Shown: one piece after another, positions 8,586 through 17,297 of the stretch
Position numbering within the stretch: the stretch's first letter is position 1
Layout of the letters: each line of letters starts with the position of its first letter
Assembly: GCF_003205875.1 (NCBI RefSeq)
Contig: NZ_PUBZ01000033.1
Coordinates: forward strand, 79,671-143,670
Reading direction: 5' to 3'
DNA from: Herpetosiphon llansteffanensis
GTDB taxonomy: Bacteria; Chloroflexota; Chloroflexia; Chloroflexales; Herpetosiphonaceae
DNA length: 64,000 nt
Program-made: the position numbers and the translations under genes
Notes under the pieces: generated by a model
Database searches by the model: none
The model's input: only the letters and a program-made list of their open reading frames with translations
What the model was told of the DNA's origin: nothing

Positions 8586-10313
8586 TTAGTTGCCGTAGCG
8601 CCAGCGGCGATAGTGTTGGCCAACGTTGCCCATCTCTACTTGAAAGGCAGCGGAGTTGGTTGGGGTATAAGTCAGAATCCGCCGTTCGAAAGCTTGCACC
8701 AACATCCACGTTTCGTTGCCACCAAGTTTAGCCCGCATCCAATAGGCATCGCTCAACGGATAGCCGAAGGCAAAGACCCAATCGACAACTTGGCCTTCAA
8801 CAAAGCGGCCATTTTCGTAGACCGTACCGCGTTGATTCATAAAGTTCCAGAAGACATCGGGAATATTATGGTTAGTTTGGCTTACAAACTTCGCGTTGGT
8901 GACCACGCTTGGTGCCTCAATGCCGCTGGTGGTTGCATCGCGTTTGAGTTGGGTAGCGATGGTTTGGCCAGTTTTGTCGGGCTGAGCACCCAAAACGTCA
9001 CGCAGTGAGCTATAACCAGGCGCAACATCGTTAATTGCTCGTGGATCGCCGCCCAATGCTTCATCGGCGGGAATGCGTTGCTCAAACGAACTATCGCCAA
9101 TTTGCACTTGGCCACGAATCATTTCGACCACCAACAAACCGTTGGTCACAAACCACGGCTGGCTGCGGTCGCCATTGGGATTATTAACTTCCATGCGCGA
9201 TTTGTCGAAGTATTGAACTAAGCGAGTGCTACCGCCGTATGGCTCGTATTGGCCTTTGGCGATTGCTGGCCCCCAAACCCACGAACGATTGCTCCGCGCA
9301 TCTTGCACAGGTTTATCGGTGCGTTGCCAGGTTTTCTCAAAGTTGGCATCAGCAAAGCCATCGGGAATCGTAGGCACATTGTTTTTGAAGGCATTGATTT
9401 TTTCGCGCGAAATATCGAGGTAGAGGTTGCCATAGCTTTGGCTTGGCTCAAGCTGGCTCCCTTCATACCATTCGTTCCAGCTGGTCAGAATCACCGCGCG
9501 CGCTTGATAATTCATGGCTGTATCCCAGCCAGCGCGATAGTAGTTGCCGTTCTCGCGGTCGCGCAAGTGGCCATTGCGATAGAGCAAATCATCATAACCA
9601 GGCATAACAGTTGCCACAAACGGTTTGTTACTGTTGCGGCGCGTGTTGTAATCGCGCAAATTGCGGCTATACGAACTCATGGCATCGCCTTGTTTGCGTT
9701 CCCACGTAATATCGAAAAAGTGGAGTGCATCGAACACATCCAAGAGATTGAAATTGACCCCGCCGCCAAGCCAAAATTGGTTGCGATTGGGATCGACGCG
9801 ATTGCGCAAATCAGTCCAATCATTCAATGAGCCACGGCCACCAGGCAAAATTGTATCGTTCCAGAACACGAAAACCGGCTTGCCGTCCCAATGCCAGTAG
9901 GCGCTACTTTTGGCAAGGTCAGCCATTTCGCGCATATTATCAACAATCGCTTGGGTTGAGCCAAGCGTGCCATCGGCCACCGGATCAACGCTGAAGGCGA
10001 TGTTGAAATTGCCTTCTTGCTCAGCGAGTTGCAGCAAACGAGCACATGTATAGCGCCATGTACAAATAAAGCCATCAATGCCAGCGTTTTTGGCTTGGCG
10101 AATATGGTTGAGCATGGTGCTATCGCGGTCGCTCTCGTAGAGTTCTAGCGGGCGATCACGAATCTTATCGAGATACCACGTTTGGCTACCCCACCAGCCA
10201 TAGTAGTAGGCGAAAACCGGGCGCGAAGGCTCGGCGGCACTAGTTGAGGGCGATTTGGAGGGAATAAGAATCAGGCTTAGGATCAAGCCCAGCAGGAGAA
10301 GAATCCGTCGCAT
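8586..10313 (-). CDS. Secreted GH99-like (endo-mannosidase/WbsX-type) protein with C-terminal Chloroflexota module
   Basis: 575 residues. Signal peptide (1-26, MRRILLLLGLILSLILIP...). A TIM-barrel-like domain follows to about 315, resembling GH99 and the glycan-processing WbsX group: FAYYYGWW, GIDGFICTWR, KPVFVFWND and the terminal SWNEWYEGSQLEPS, whose acidic residues are active-site candidates. Residues about 318-575 form a separate module (RSWVWGP, QYFDKSRME, FVTNGLLVVEMI, FGYPLSDAYW, FERRILTYTPTN, VEMGNVGQHYRRWRYG). The same module occurs at the N-terminus of the protein at 38144-40297. Start: ATG 10313 after AAAGGAGC. Probably acts on extracellular polysaccharide; substrate unknown. Confidence 0.82.
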   Translation of the reverse strand: MRRILLLLGLILSLILIPSKSPSTSAAEPSRPVFAYYYGWWGSQTWYLDKIRDRPLELYESDRDSTMLNHIRQAKNAGIDGFICTWRYTCARLLQLAEQEGNFNIAFSVDPVADGTLGSTQAIVDNMREMADLAKSSAYWHWDGKPVFVFWNDTILPGGRGSLNDWTDLRNRVDPNRNQFWLGGGVNFNLLDVFDALHFFDITWERKQGDAMSSYSRNLRDYNTRRNSNKPFVATVMPGYDDLLYRNGHLRDRENGNYYRAGWDTAMNYQARAVILTSWNEWYEGSQLEPSQSYGNLYLDISREKINAFKNNVPTIPDGFADANFEKTWQRTDKPVQDARSNRSWVWGPAIAKGQYEPYGGSTRLVQYFDKSRMEVNNPNGDRSQPWFVTNGLLVVEMIRGQVQIGDSSFEQRIPADEALGGDPRAINDVAPGYSSLRDVLGAQPDKTGQTIATQLKRDATTSGIEAPSVVTNAKFVSQTNHNIPDVFWNFMNQRGTVYENGRFVEGQVVDWVFAFGYPLSDAYWMRAKLGGNETWMLVQAFERRILTYTPTNSAAFQVEMGNVGQHYRRWRYGN

Positions 10314-10634
10314 GTTTGCTCCTTTCGTCCACTGCGACTCAGGTGTTCTTATTGTACAGGCAAAATGGAGATTTAGGGGCCAGTTTGTTTTGATCCACGA
10401 AGAGCACGAAGTGCACGAAGCATGAAACCGCGAAGATCACGAAGAACGCAAAGCGAGATTTTTAACGCAGCGGCGCAGAGAATCTAAGGCTATAGGCTTA
10501 TGGCTTTTGGCGCTAGGTTTTGATCCACGAAGGACACGAAGGAACACGAAGATTGGATCTAGGCTATGGGTTCAGAATGCGCACCCGATCCCCAGCCCCC
10601 GACCCCTGATCCCCAAAATTCTATGTTCTATGTT
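10314..10634. repeat. Mosaic intergenic repeat block
   Basis: Upstream of the GH99-like gene. From 10392 it holds CACGAAGAGCACGAAGTGCACG, CGCGAAGATCACGAAG, TTTAACGCAGCGGCGCAGAG, CACGAAGGACACGAAGG, GATCCCCAGCCCCCG and TTCTATGTTCTATGTTC. No gene seen. Confidence 0.8.
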
Positions 10635-11057
10635 CTATAACTCCCATGGATTAAATAATTGCACCCCAGTATTTTGAAAATCACTGATATTACGTGTCAC
10701 GAGGCAACAATTATAATAGATCGCCTGAGCAGCAATTAACGAGTCGATTGCAGCCAAATTACGCCCTGCTTGGGATAAATGACCAACCAACTCGCCCCAT
10801 TTGAGCATAACGAATGTATCCAATCCTAATATTCGACCTTGAAATCTGATTAGTAACTCTTCATGAAGCCATGTTTGCAATTCAATCTTTCGTTGTGATG
10901 GTATGAGTTTACTAATTCCTTTTTGTAATTCTCCTATTGTAATAACACTTAAATACAATTGTGCTGCTAATTGTTGATCGGCCCATTCAATCACAGCTTG
11001 ATTTGGCTGGCGGCTAATTAATTCTGAAATAACATTTGTATCAATTAAATAATTCAT
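10635..11057 (-). CDS. PIN-domain ribonuclease toxin, VapC/FitB-like
   Basis: 140 residues, normal VapC size. The acidic metal-binding set is visible: D6 in LIDTNVISE, E43 in TIGELQKGI, D105 in AAIDSLIAA and D126 after LVTRN. The family cleaves RNA, often tRNA, and is held inactive by the cognate antitoxin. The start ATG overlaps the last four bases (ATGA) of the antitoxin gene, the usual coupled layout with antitoxin first. Base use is more AT-rich than its neighbours, consistent with acquisition by transfer. Confident for family; target RNA unknown. Confidence 0.92.
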   Translation of the reverse strand: MNYLIDTNVISELISRQPNQAVIEWADQQLAAQLYLSVITIGELQKGISKLIPSQRKIELQTWLHEELLIRFQGRILGLDTFVMLKWGELVGHLSQAGRNLAAIDSLIAAQAIYYNCCLVTRNISDFQNTGVQLFNPWEL

Positions 11058-11308
11058 AATTCAAGATCATCACGCAAACCGCTTGGATCACGGCTTAAAT
11101 CAATTTCACAATCAATCAAGGGTGAACGACGAAAAAAAGCTGATAATGGCTCTTGTTCAAGCTGTAGTCGGCGATATTCTTGGTAGCCAATCACGACCGC
11201 AGCTTCTTGACCATGTTTGGTGATAATTTGTGGGCCACTTGTCTGAGCAGCTTGAACCACCTCACTAAATCGATTTTTCGCATCTTGCAACTGCCAAATA
11301 TGTTCCAT
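11054..11308 (-). CDS. Phd/YefM-type antitoxin
   Basis: 84 residues. The N-terminal half has the Phd/YefM DNA-binding fold signature WQLQDAKNRFSEVVQAAQTSGPQ followed by TKHGQEAAVVIGYQEYRRL. The acidic C-terminal tail (DCEIDLSRDPSGLRDDLEL) is the part that should thread into and block the PIN toxin encoded next. Start: ATG 11308 after AGGAGG. An inverted repeat just upstream (11324-11337) is a candidate autoregulation site. Confidence 0.9.
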   Translation of the reverse strand: MEHIWQLQDAKNRFSEVVQAAQTSGPQIITKHGQEAAVVIGYQEYRRLQLEQEPLSAFFRRSPLIDCEIDLSRDPSGLRDDLEL

Positions 11309-11323
11309 AAAGACCTCCTAGCT

Positions 11324-11337
11324 AGTCTGTCTAGACT
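11324..11337 (-). promoter_or_regulatory. Candidate operator of the toxin-antitoxin operon
   Basis: Inverted repeat AGTCT-GTCT-AGACT, 16 bases upstream of the antitoxin start, next to a CTAGCTAG palindrome. Such dyads are where Phd/YefM antitoxins bind their own promoters. No binding data. Confidence 0.45.
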
Positions 11338-11702
11338 TTAGCACATAGTTTGAACATTAGCTAGTGAATTCTGTAGCCATGTTCTGATTGCACTGCGCCG
11401 CTGCGTTGCAATATTAATCCACGAAGGGCATGAAGGGAACGAAGCCTGAAACCGCGAAGATCGCGAAGATCGCGAAGGTTGGGTTTTTAGCCACGAATTG
11501 CACGAATTGCACGAATGAGTATTTTTTAGCCACAGATTGCACAGATTGTTTTGATGATGTTTCCGATAGTCCATAGTCTGATCCCCAGCCTCCGACACCC
11601 GAACCCCAACCCCAAAATTCTATGCTCTATGTTCTCTGTTCTTTTTGACTTCTAACTTTTGACTTTTGATTTCTGCCTTCATCCCTCATCCTTCATCCTT
11701 GT
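11338..11702. repeat. Mosaic intergenic repeat block
   Basis: No gene. Words present: CTGCGCCGCTGCGTT, CACGAAGGGCATGAAGGG, CGCGAAGATCGCGAAGATCGCG (11454-11480), CACGAATTGCACGAATTGCACG, CACAGATTGCACAGATTG, TTCTATGCTCTATGTTCTCTG and CATCCCTCATCCTTCATCC. An 86-residue minus-strand frame through here is repeat translation. Confidence 0.82.
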
Positions 11703-11722
11703 AATTGTCCTACCTCGATTGT

Positions 11723-11751
11723 TTGACAAAACCATGGTCGTTGTGTACACT
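11723..11751 (+). promoter_or_regulatory. Promoter of the liv operon
   Basis: TTGACA (11723-11728), 17-base spacer, TACACT (11746-11751): a near-consensus housekeeping sigma promoter. It predicts a leader of about 185 bases before livK. The leader holds a short frame with its own AAGGAGG (ATG 11862, four codons) and another frame 11881-11949 overlapping the livK start. Confidence 0.75.
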
Positions 11752-11945
11752 ACCGCCCTATAAGTCCCTCTACTTTCTCCCAATCCAACCCGCTACCATT
11801 GCAGGTAGCTCGTCGTTCAATGATTGCACCTTAGAGTTCAATGTGGCTTTTAAGGAGGTTAATGCCTCATCACTAAAACCATGTATGGCTTTGGGCTAGC
11901 CAGTTTTAGGCTTTCCTCGCTTTTAAACAAGGAGCAACTGGAATT

Positions 11946-13169
11946 ATGAAACGTTTTCTTTCATTCTCGCTCGTCTTGACCATGATCATGGTAATTTTGG
12001 CCGCATGTGGTACCCAAACTGGTGGAACCAGTAAAACCACCGTCACGATTGTTAGCAGCTTACCTCGCACCGGTTCCTCAAAAGGACAAACAGATACCAT
12101 CGTAAACGCCATTAAGATGCGTTTAGAAGAAGACAAATACGCCGCGTGCAATGGTAATGTTGAAATCAAATATGAAGATCTTGATGATGCAACCGCAGCT
12201 AAAGGCGCTTGGGACGAAACCAAAGAAGCCGAAAACGCCAATGCTGCTGCTGGCAACAAAGATGTGATGGTTTATATCGGGACTTTCAACTCAGGTGCAG
12301 CGAAGATTGCAATTCCGCTCTTGAACAAAGCAGGCATTGTAATGATTAGCCCAGCCAACACCTATCCTGGCTTGACCAAAGAAGGCAAAGGCGCTGAAGG
12401 CGAACCAGCAGTCTACTATCCAAATGGCACCCGCAACTACACCCGCGTTGTGCCAGCAGACGACTTGCAAGGCGCAGCAGCAGGCAATTGGGCCAAGGAA
12501 TTGGGCGTAACCAATGTTTACATCTTGGATGATACCGAGTTGTACGGCAAAGGGATTGCTGACGTATTCGCTGCTACCGCAGAAGCAAACGGCATCAAAA
12601 TTGCAGGCCGCGATAGCATCGATTCAAAAGCCAGCGACTACAAAGCCTTGATGTCGAAAATTGCCGCCACCAACCCAGATTTGATCTACTTCGGTGGGAT
12701 TACCCAAAGCAACGCAGGCCAATTGGTCAAAGATATGCGTGCTGCTGGCATGACCGCTGATAAAGTCAAGTTCATGGGTCCAGACGGCATCTACGAACAA
12801 GCCTTTATTGACGCAGCTGGTGCTGATAACGCTGAAGGCGTGTACGCAACCTTCGGTGGCGTTCCACCATCGAAGCTTGAAGGCAAGGGTGCCGAATGGT
12901 ACAACGCCTACAAGGCTAAATTCAATGCCGAGCCAGAAGCCTATGCTGCCTATGGCTACGATTCAACCAACGTTGCCTTGGCTGCAATCAACAAATCGTG
13001 CGATAGCATCAACCGCGAAACCATCTTGAAGAACGTCTTCGCAACCAAAGATTTCGATGGCGTGTTGGGCAAATGGGGCTTCGACGCTAGTGGCGACACG
13101 ACGTTGACCCAAATGAGCGGCCAACAAATCAAGAATGGCGCATTCGAATTTATTCAAGTCCTCAAATAA
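11946..13169 (+). CDS. livK: Branched-chain amino acid ABC transporter substrate-binding lipoprotein
   Basis: 407 residues. Lipoprotein signal MKRFLSFSLVLTM... ends in the lipobox LAAC with Cys21, so it should be anchored on the outer face of the cytoplasmic membrane. The mature protein is a type I periplasmic-binding fold of the LivJ/LivK/ANF-receptor group: VTIVSSLPRTG, AYIGTFNSGAA-like region (VMVYIGTFNSGAAKIA), LNKAGIVMISPANTYPGLT, ELGVTNVYILDDTELYGKG and GPDGIYEQAFI. It captures the ligand and delivers it to LivHM. First gene of the operon, followed by an attenuator-like hairpin. Start: ATG 11946 after AAGGAG. Substrate could be another amino acid or small amide; livK is a family name here. 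Confidence 0.9.
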   Translation: MKRFLSFSLVLTMIMVILAACGTQTGGTSKTTVTIVSSLPRTGSSKGQTDTIVNAIKMRLEEDKYAACNGNVEIKYEDLDDATAAKGAWDETKEAENANAAAGNKDVMVYIGTFNSGAAKIAIPLLNKAGIVMISPANTYPGLTKEGKGAEGEPAVYYPNGTRNYTRVVPADDLQGAAAGNWAKELGVTNVYILDDTELYGKGIADVFAATAEANGIKIAGRDSIDSKASDYKALMSKIAATNPDLIYFGGITQSNAGQLVKDMRAAGMTADKVKFMGPDGIYEQAFIDAAGADNAEGVYATFGGVPPSKLEGKGAEWYNAYKAKFNAEPEAYAAYGYDSTNVALAAINKSCDSINRETILKNVFATKDFDGVLGKWGFDASGDTTLTQMSGQQIKNGAFEFIQVLK

Positions 13170-13188
13170 GTTTGCATACCGTTTCCAA

Positions 13189-13212
13189 GGGACGATCGTT
13201 GATCGTCCCTTT
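13189..13212 (+). terminator. Hairpin after livK, likely partial terminator/3' stabiliser
   Basis: Perfect nine-base stem GGGACGATC / GATCGTCCC with three-base loop (13189-13209) followed by a short TTTCCCC, not a full T-run. Sitting between livK and livH it may lower downstream expression relative to the binding protein. Confidence 0.65.
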
Positions 13213-13268
13213 CCCCTGTGTGGATTATCGTCACCAGCCCCTTGCTGGGTACATAGGAATAACGCGCT

Positions 13269-14435
13269 ATGGCAGCATCTCAAACTCCATCGTCGCCGCA
13301 GGCGGCTCCGCTTGTACCACGCGAGCCATTTCTGACCAAGCGACGGGCATTTTCGATTGTCGGCCTGATTATTTTCCTCGGATTCTTTGCCATTCCCATT
13401 TACCAAACGATTTTACTTGAGATGTGGGATAGCCCGCGACAGCTGACCCAGCAGATCGTGATTGGCTTGACCAAAGGCACCTACATTGCGGTGATTGCCC
13501 TCGGCTATACCTTGGTCTATGGGATTTTGGAGTTGATCAACTTTGCCCACGGCGATTTGTTTATGATCGGGGCATTTCTGGCGTTGATCTTCATAAGTTT
13601 GTTTGGTTTAGACCCCAAAACCAGCTCAGGGATCACAATTTTCTTCTCGTTGATTGGCATCTTGGGCTTGGTAATGGTTTGTACTGCCTTGATGAATGCA
13701 GGGATTGAGCGCTTTGCCTATCGGCCATTGCGCAATGCCCCACGTTTGGCTCCCTTGATTTCAGCAATTGGCATGTCGTTTGTGTTGCAAAATGTTGGGA
13801 TCTTTTTGGGCGATGGCCTGATTTGGGATAAGTTGGCTGCTGGGCTTGGCTCAGATGCAATTGGCCGCGTTGCCGATGCGATGGGCACGCAATCAGTTGC
13901 GCCAAAGAACATTCCCGACTTGTTGCCCAACGGCCAAGTCTTTTTTATTCCCGACAGCTTGAAGTATACCTATAAAGATCTCTTGGTAGCCGTTGTAAGC
14001 CTTGGGTTGCTTGCGGGCTTATATTCGTTTGTGCGTTTTACCAAGCTTGGTAAGGCAATTCGCGCAACTGCACAAGACCGCGACGCAGCACGTTTGATGG
14101 GCATCAACGCCGACCGCACCATCTCCGTAACCTTCCTTATTGGTGGCGCGTTGGGCGGTGCTGCCGGTATGATCGTTGGTCTCTACAACGGGACTGCTTT
14201 ATTTAGTATGGGTTTTACCGCAGGCTTGCTCTCGTTTACCGCAGCAGTGCTTGGTGGCATTGGCAATATCCTTGGTTCGGCTTTGGGTGGTTTGCTGATT
14301 GGCTTGATCCTCGCCTTGAGCGATCAATATATTGGTACACGCTGGTCGAACGCGGTGATTTTCGCCATTCTTGTCTTGATTTTGCTCTTCCGACCAACTG
14401 GGTTGCTCGGGCAAGAAGGTGGCCAAAAAGCCTAG
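13269..14435 (+). CDS. livH: Branched-chain amino acid ABC transporter permease LivH
   Basis: 388 residues, somewhat longer than the usual 290-310, owing to a 50-residue N-terminal part with an extra membrane segment (about 27-48) and internal loops. Family core: GLTKGTYIAVIALGYTLVYGILELINFAHGD, AYRPLRNAPRLAPLISAIG, and the cytoplasmic coupling loop RATAQDRDAARLMGIN that contacts the ATPases. About eight or nine membrane segments. Forms the channel with LivM. ATG 13269 has only a weak ribosome site; a start is constrained by the stop upstream and by the hydrophobic N-terminus. The end is 13 bases from livM. Confidence 0.92.
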   Translation: MAASQTPSSPQAAPLVPREPFLTKRRAFSIVGLIIFLGFFAIPIYQTILLEMWDSPRQLTQQIVIGLTKGTYIAVIALGYTLVYGILELINFAHGDLFMIGAFLALIFISLFGLDPKTSSGITIFFSLIGILGLVMVCTALMNAGIERFAYRPLRNAPRLAPLISAIGMSFVLQNVGIFLGDGLIWDKLAAGLGSDAIGRVADAMGTQSVAPKNIPDLLPNGQVFFIPDSLKYTYKDLLVAVVSLGLLAGLYSFVRFTKLGKAIRATAQDRDAARLMGINADRTISVTFLIGGALGGAAGMIVGLYNGTALFSMGFTAGLLSFTAAVLGGIGNILGSALGGLLIGLILALSDQYIGTRWSNAVIFAILVLILLFRPTGLLGQEGGQKA

Positions 14436-14448
14436 AAACGAGGATTGT

Positions 14449-16200
14449 ATGCCAAATACAAAGCGCTATTTAATAACTGGCGGGGTTGGCTTTGCGGTCG
14501 GGACATTCTTCTTATGGAATTACCCCAACCTTGGGCTTGGCTCAGCACTGCTTGGTGGGTTGGTGATTGCCGCACTCTGTTTGCTGTATAGTGCGCCATT
14601 GGCCGATATGATTAAAGCTGGCTTGATTGCTGGCATGTTCGGCGCGGTCATGACGATTGTCTATGGTACGCATAAACCAGGCGTTGCCATTATTGCGGGC
14701 ATGGTCAGTGGCTTGGGAGCAGGTTTATTGGCGTTTCAACGCAGCCCACAAGCCAATCCCAAGAAAGCTGCAATCTTAGGGGCTGAGGCTGGCGCAATTG
14801 CCGGAGCATGGACAGGTTTGTCCCTGTTTGTTATGGCCTTTGTGATTGCGCCTGCGGCTGGCATCGATGCTGGCGATTTTGCTGAGCATTTATCCGAAAC
14901 CGTGATTTTGGCCGATGTGCTTGGCTTAGGCAGCGATATTCTGATTTTGCTGTTTGCCTTCGCCTTTTCGACGCTCTCGGGTGCAATCTTGGGGGCCGCT
15001 TCTTGCGCTGCGCGTAGCTTGCCATTGCGGCCTAATATTCCATTATTAGCGGTCATCGCCCTACCCGTGCTCTTGATTCCGCTGATCGATCGGGCTGGCA
15101 ATTTGCTGTTGCTCGATGCCTTGATTCCAATTTATATCTTTATTCTCTTGGCCTTGGGCTTGAATATCGTGGTGGGCTATGCTGGCTTGCTCGACTTAGG
15201 CTATGCTGCATTCTTCGCGATTGGAGCCTACACCACAGCAATGCTTTCATCGCCCCACCTTGGCATCAACCTGAGTTTTTGGTTGGTTATTTGGGTGGCA
15301 GCAGCGGTGGCGGCCATTGCTGGATTGACCCTCGGTGCGCCAACATTACCCTTACGCGGCGACTATTTGGCGATTGTAACGCTTGGTTTCGGCGAAATTG
15401 TGCCGATTCTGTTCCGTAGCCTTGGCGGTGGCCCGCCTGGTGGGACGTTAACCTTGCGCTTCTTTGGCATGCCAATTGGGATCGAACAAGTCGACTTGAC
15501 TGGCGGCAACAAAGGGATCAACCCAATTTCGCCGCCGCATTTGCCCTTGATTGGCGATTTCGATCCATCGAATAAAATTCCATGGTACTACCTGTTGATT
15601 CTGATCATGGGCTTGGCGATTTTCTTCATCAATCGTTTGCGCGATTCGCGCCAAGGCCGCGCTTGGATGGCCATGCGCGAAGATGAATTGGCCGCCGATG
15701 CGATGGGCATCAACGTGGTACGCACCAAATTGCTGGCCTTCTCGATGGGCGCGATGTTCTCAGGCTTTGGTGGCGCGTTCTATGGCGCATTCATTGGGGC
15801 CATCTTCCCAAGCTCATTCGACTTCAGCGTCTCGATCATCTTGCTGTGTATGGTGATTCTTGGCGGTTTGGGCAATATGACGGGGGTGATTGTTGGTGGC
15901 TTGTTGATTCAAGGCGCTGATAAGATGTTTATCCCCAAAGGTGCTGAATTGTTTCGGCGGATTGCTGAGACCAAGGCAAGAGCTGAGGGCAGTAGTACGG
16001 TTGGGGTTTCGGCGCTGCAAGATCTGACCCAACAACGCTTGTTGCTGTTTGGCATTGTGTTGGTGGTGATGATGCTCGTCCGACCGGAAGGCCTATTGCC
16101 CAACGAACGCCGTAAAGCCGAACTCCATCCCGATGACGATACGATCAATAGCAATAGCGTTGCAGCCGAGGCGGAAGCTGATCCGTCGTTGGCGGCGTAG
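14449..16200 (+). CDS. livM: Branched-chain amino acid ABC transporter permease LivM with extra N-terminal membrane domain
   Basis: 583 residues against about 300-420 in typical LivM. The standard core begins near residue 223: LNIVVGYAGLLDLGYAAFFAIGAYT, then LPLRGDYLAIVTLGFGEI, and the coupling loop GRAWMAMREDELAADAMGIN. Residues 1-220 add about six hydrophobic segments rich in Gly/Ala not seen in the usual protein. A charged insert (KGAELFRRIAETKARAEGSS) precedes the last helix. Start: ATG 14449 after GAGG; a GTG at 14419 would overlap livH and lacks a site. Works with LivH, LivG and LivF. Confidence 0.9.
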   Translation: MPNTKRYLITGGVGFAVGTFFLWNYPNLGLGSALLGGLVIAALCLLYSAPLADMIKAGLIAGMFGAVMTIVYGTHKPGVAIIAGMVSGLGAGLLAFQRSPQANPKKAAILGAEAGAIAGAWTGLSLFVMAFVIAPAAGIDAGDFAEHLSETVILADVLGLGSDILILLFAFAFSTLSGAILGAASCAARSLPLRPNIPLLAVIALPVLLIPLIDRAGNLLLLDALIPIYIFILLALGLNIVVGYAGLLDLGYAAFFAIGAYTTAMLSSPHLGINLSFWLVIWVAAAVAAIAGLTLGAPTLPLRGDYLAIVTLGFGEIVPILFRSLGGGPPGGTLTLRFFGMPIGIEQVDLTGGNKGINPISPPHLPLIGDFDPSNKIPWYYLLILIMGLAIFFINRLRDSRQGRAWMAMREDELAADAMGINVVRTKLLAFSMGAMFSGFGGAFYGAFIGAIFPSSFDFSVSIILLCMVILGGLGNMTGVIVGGLLIQGADKMFIPKGAELFRRIAETKARAEGSSTVGVSALQDLTQQRLLLFGIVLVVMMLVRPEGLLPNERRKAELHPDDDTINSNSVAAEAEADPSLAA

Positions 16201-16210
16201 GAGACCTGCT

Positions 16211-17026
16211 ATGGCACCCTTGCTGCAAGCTCGCGGCATTACCAAGCGTTTTGGTGGCCTAACCGCCGTGAGCGATGTTTCATTTGAAATTGAAAAAGGT
16301 TCGATTGTTGGGCTGATTGGCCCCAACGGCGCTGGCAAAACCACCTTCTTTAATATGATCACTGGTTTGTATACACCCAGCGATGGCGATATGATTTTCG
16401 ATGGCAAACGGATCAACGGCACCAAGCCCAGCGAAGTGACCAAACTTGGCATTGGCCGGACGTTCCAAAATATTCGCTTGTTTGCGCATATGACGGCGTT
16501 GGAAAATGTGCTAGTTGGCCAACATTGCCGCATGCACACTAGCTTACTAGGCACGCTGTTTCGCACTGCCAGCATGCGCGCCGAAGAAAAAGCCGCGCGC
16601 CAGAAAGCCTTTGAGTTGCTTGAATATGTTGGCTTGGGCCGCAATAGCGCCGACGAAATGGCCAAAAATCTGCCCTATGGAGATCAACGTCGTTTGGAAG
16701 TGGCACGGGCTTTGGCAACCGATCCCAAATTATTGTTGCTCGATGAGCCAACCGCTGGCATGAATCCCAAAGAAACCGATGCCTTGACCGAATTGATCTA
16801 TCGGGTGCGTGATGAGCGCGATCTGACTGTGCTGCTGATCGAACACGATATGAAGGTGGTCATGGGCATTTCCGAACGAGTGACCGTGCTTGATCGCGGG
16901 ATTAAAATTTCCGAAGGCTTGCCACGCGAAGTCCAAACCGATCCTAAGGTCGTCGAAGCCTATCTCGGCACTGGTCATGCGGCCAAGGGCAAAGGCGGCG
17001 GCGCTCCAGTGTTTGATAAAGCGTAG
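16211..17026 (+). CDS. livG: Branched-chain amino acid ABC transporter ATP-binding protein LivG
   Basis: 271 residues. Walker A GPNGAGKT at 37-44, the LivG-style signature NLPYGDQRRLEVARA in place of LSGGQ, Walker B LLLLDEPTAGMNP and the switch His in LLIEHDM. One of the two ATPases that drive LivHM. Start: ATG 16211 after TAGGAGA, ten bases beyond the livM stop; an earlier in-frame start inside livM has no ribosome site. After it the operon is interrupted by a 270-base repeat-containing spacer before livF, which is unusual for this operon. Confidence 0.95.
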   Translation: MAPLLQARGITKRFGGLTAVSDVSFEIEKGSIVGLIGPNGAGKTTFFNMITGLYTPSDGDMIFDGKRINGTKPSEVTKLGIGRTFQNIRLFAHMTALENVLVGQHCRMHTSLLGTLFRTASMRAEEKAARQKAFELLEYVGLGRNSADEMAKNLPYGDQRRLEVARALATDPKLLLLDEPTAGMNPKETDALTELIYRVRDERDLTVLLIEHDMKVVMGISERVTVLDRGIKISEGLPREVQTDPKVVEAYLGTGHAAKGKGGGAPVFDKA

Positions 17027-17297
17027 GGTTGGGGATCGGTTGTTGGAGGTCGGGGATCGGGTTTGTAACCACGAAGGGCGCGAAGAACGCAAAAATAATG
17101 AAGTGGCTGCGCTATTCAAGCCTTCCTGTTAACAACCCGATTTGCCGATAGAAGGCTTGAATTCGGATGTTTTGGGCTTTCATCCTTTAACTATTTCGAT
17201 ACCTTCGTGGTTGCCTATTGAAGGCTTGAATTCGGATGTTTTGGATTTTCATCCTTCATCCCTCATCCTTCATCCTTTAACTATAAGGACATTCGCG
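17027..17297. repeat. Repeat-containing spacer between livG and livF
   Basis: Contains GGGGATCGG words, CGAAGGGCGCGAAGAACGC, and a long direct repeat: TTGAATTCGGATGTTTTGG at 17157-17175 and 17226-17244, each within a larger shared unit (GAAGGCTTGAATTCGGATGTTTTGG plus TTTCATCCTT). CATCCTTCATCC words follow to 17280. The frame upstream of livF that runs through this DNA is repeat translation. Confidence 0.85.

Noticed and set aside
9249..9830. 193-residue plus frame inside the GH99-like gene
   Set aside because: Shadow of a strongly recognised gene on the other strand.
11054..11337. Insertion sequence end at the toxin-antitoxin operon
   Set aside because: CTAGCTAG and AGTCT dyads are short and lie at the promoter; no transposase or terminal repeats.
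11338..11598. 86-residue minus-strand frame with Cys/Asn/Ser repeats
   Set aside because: Translation of the CGAAGATCG, CACGAATTG and CACAGATT repeat words; no ribosome site or family.
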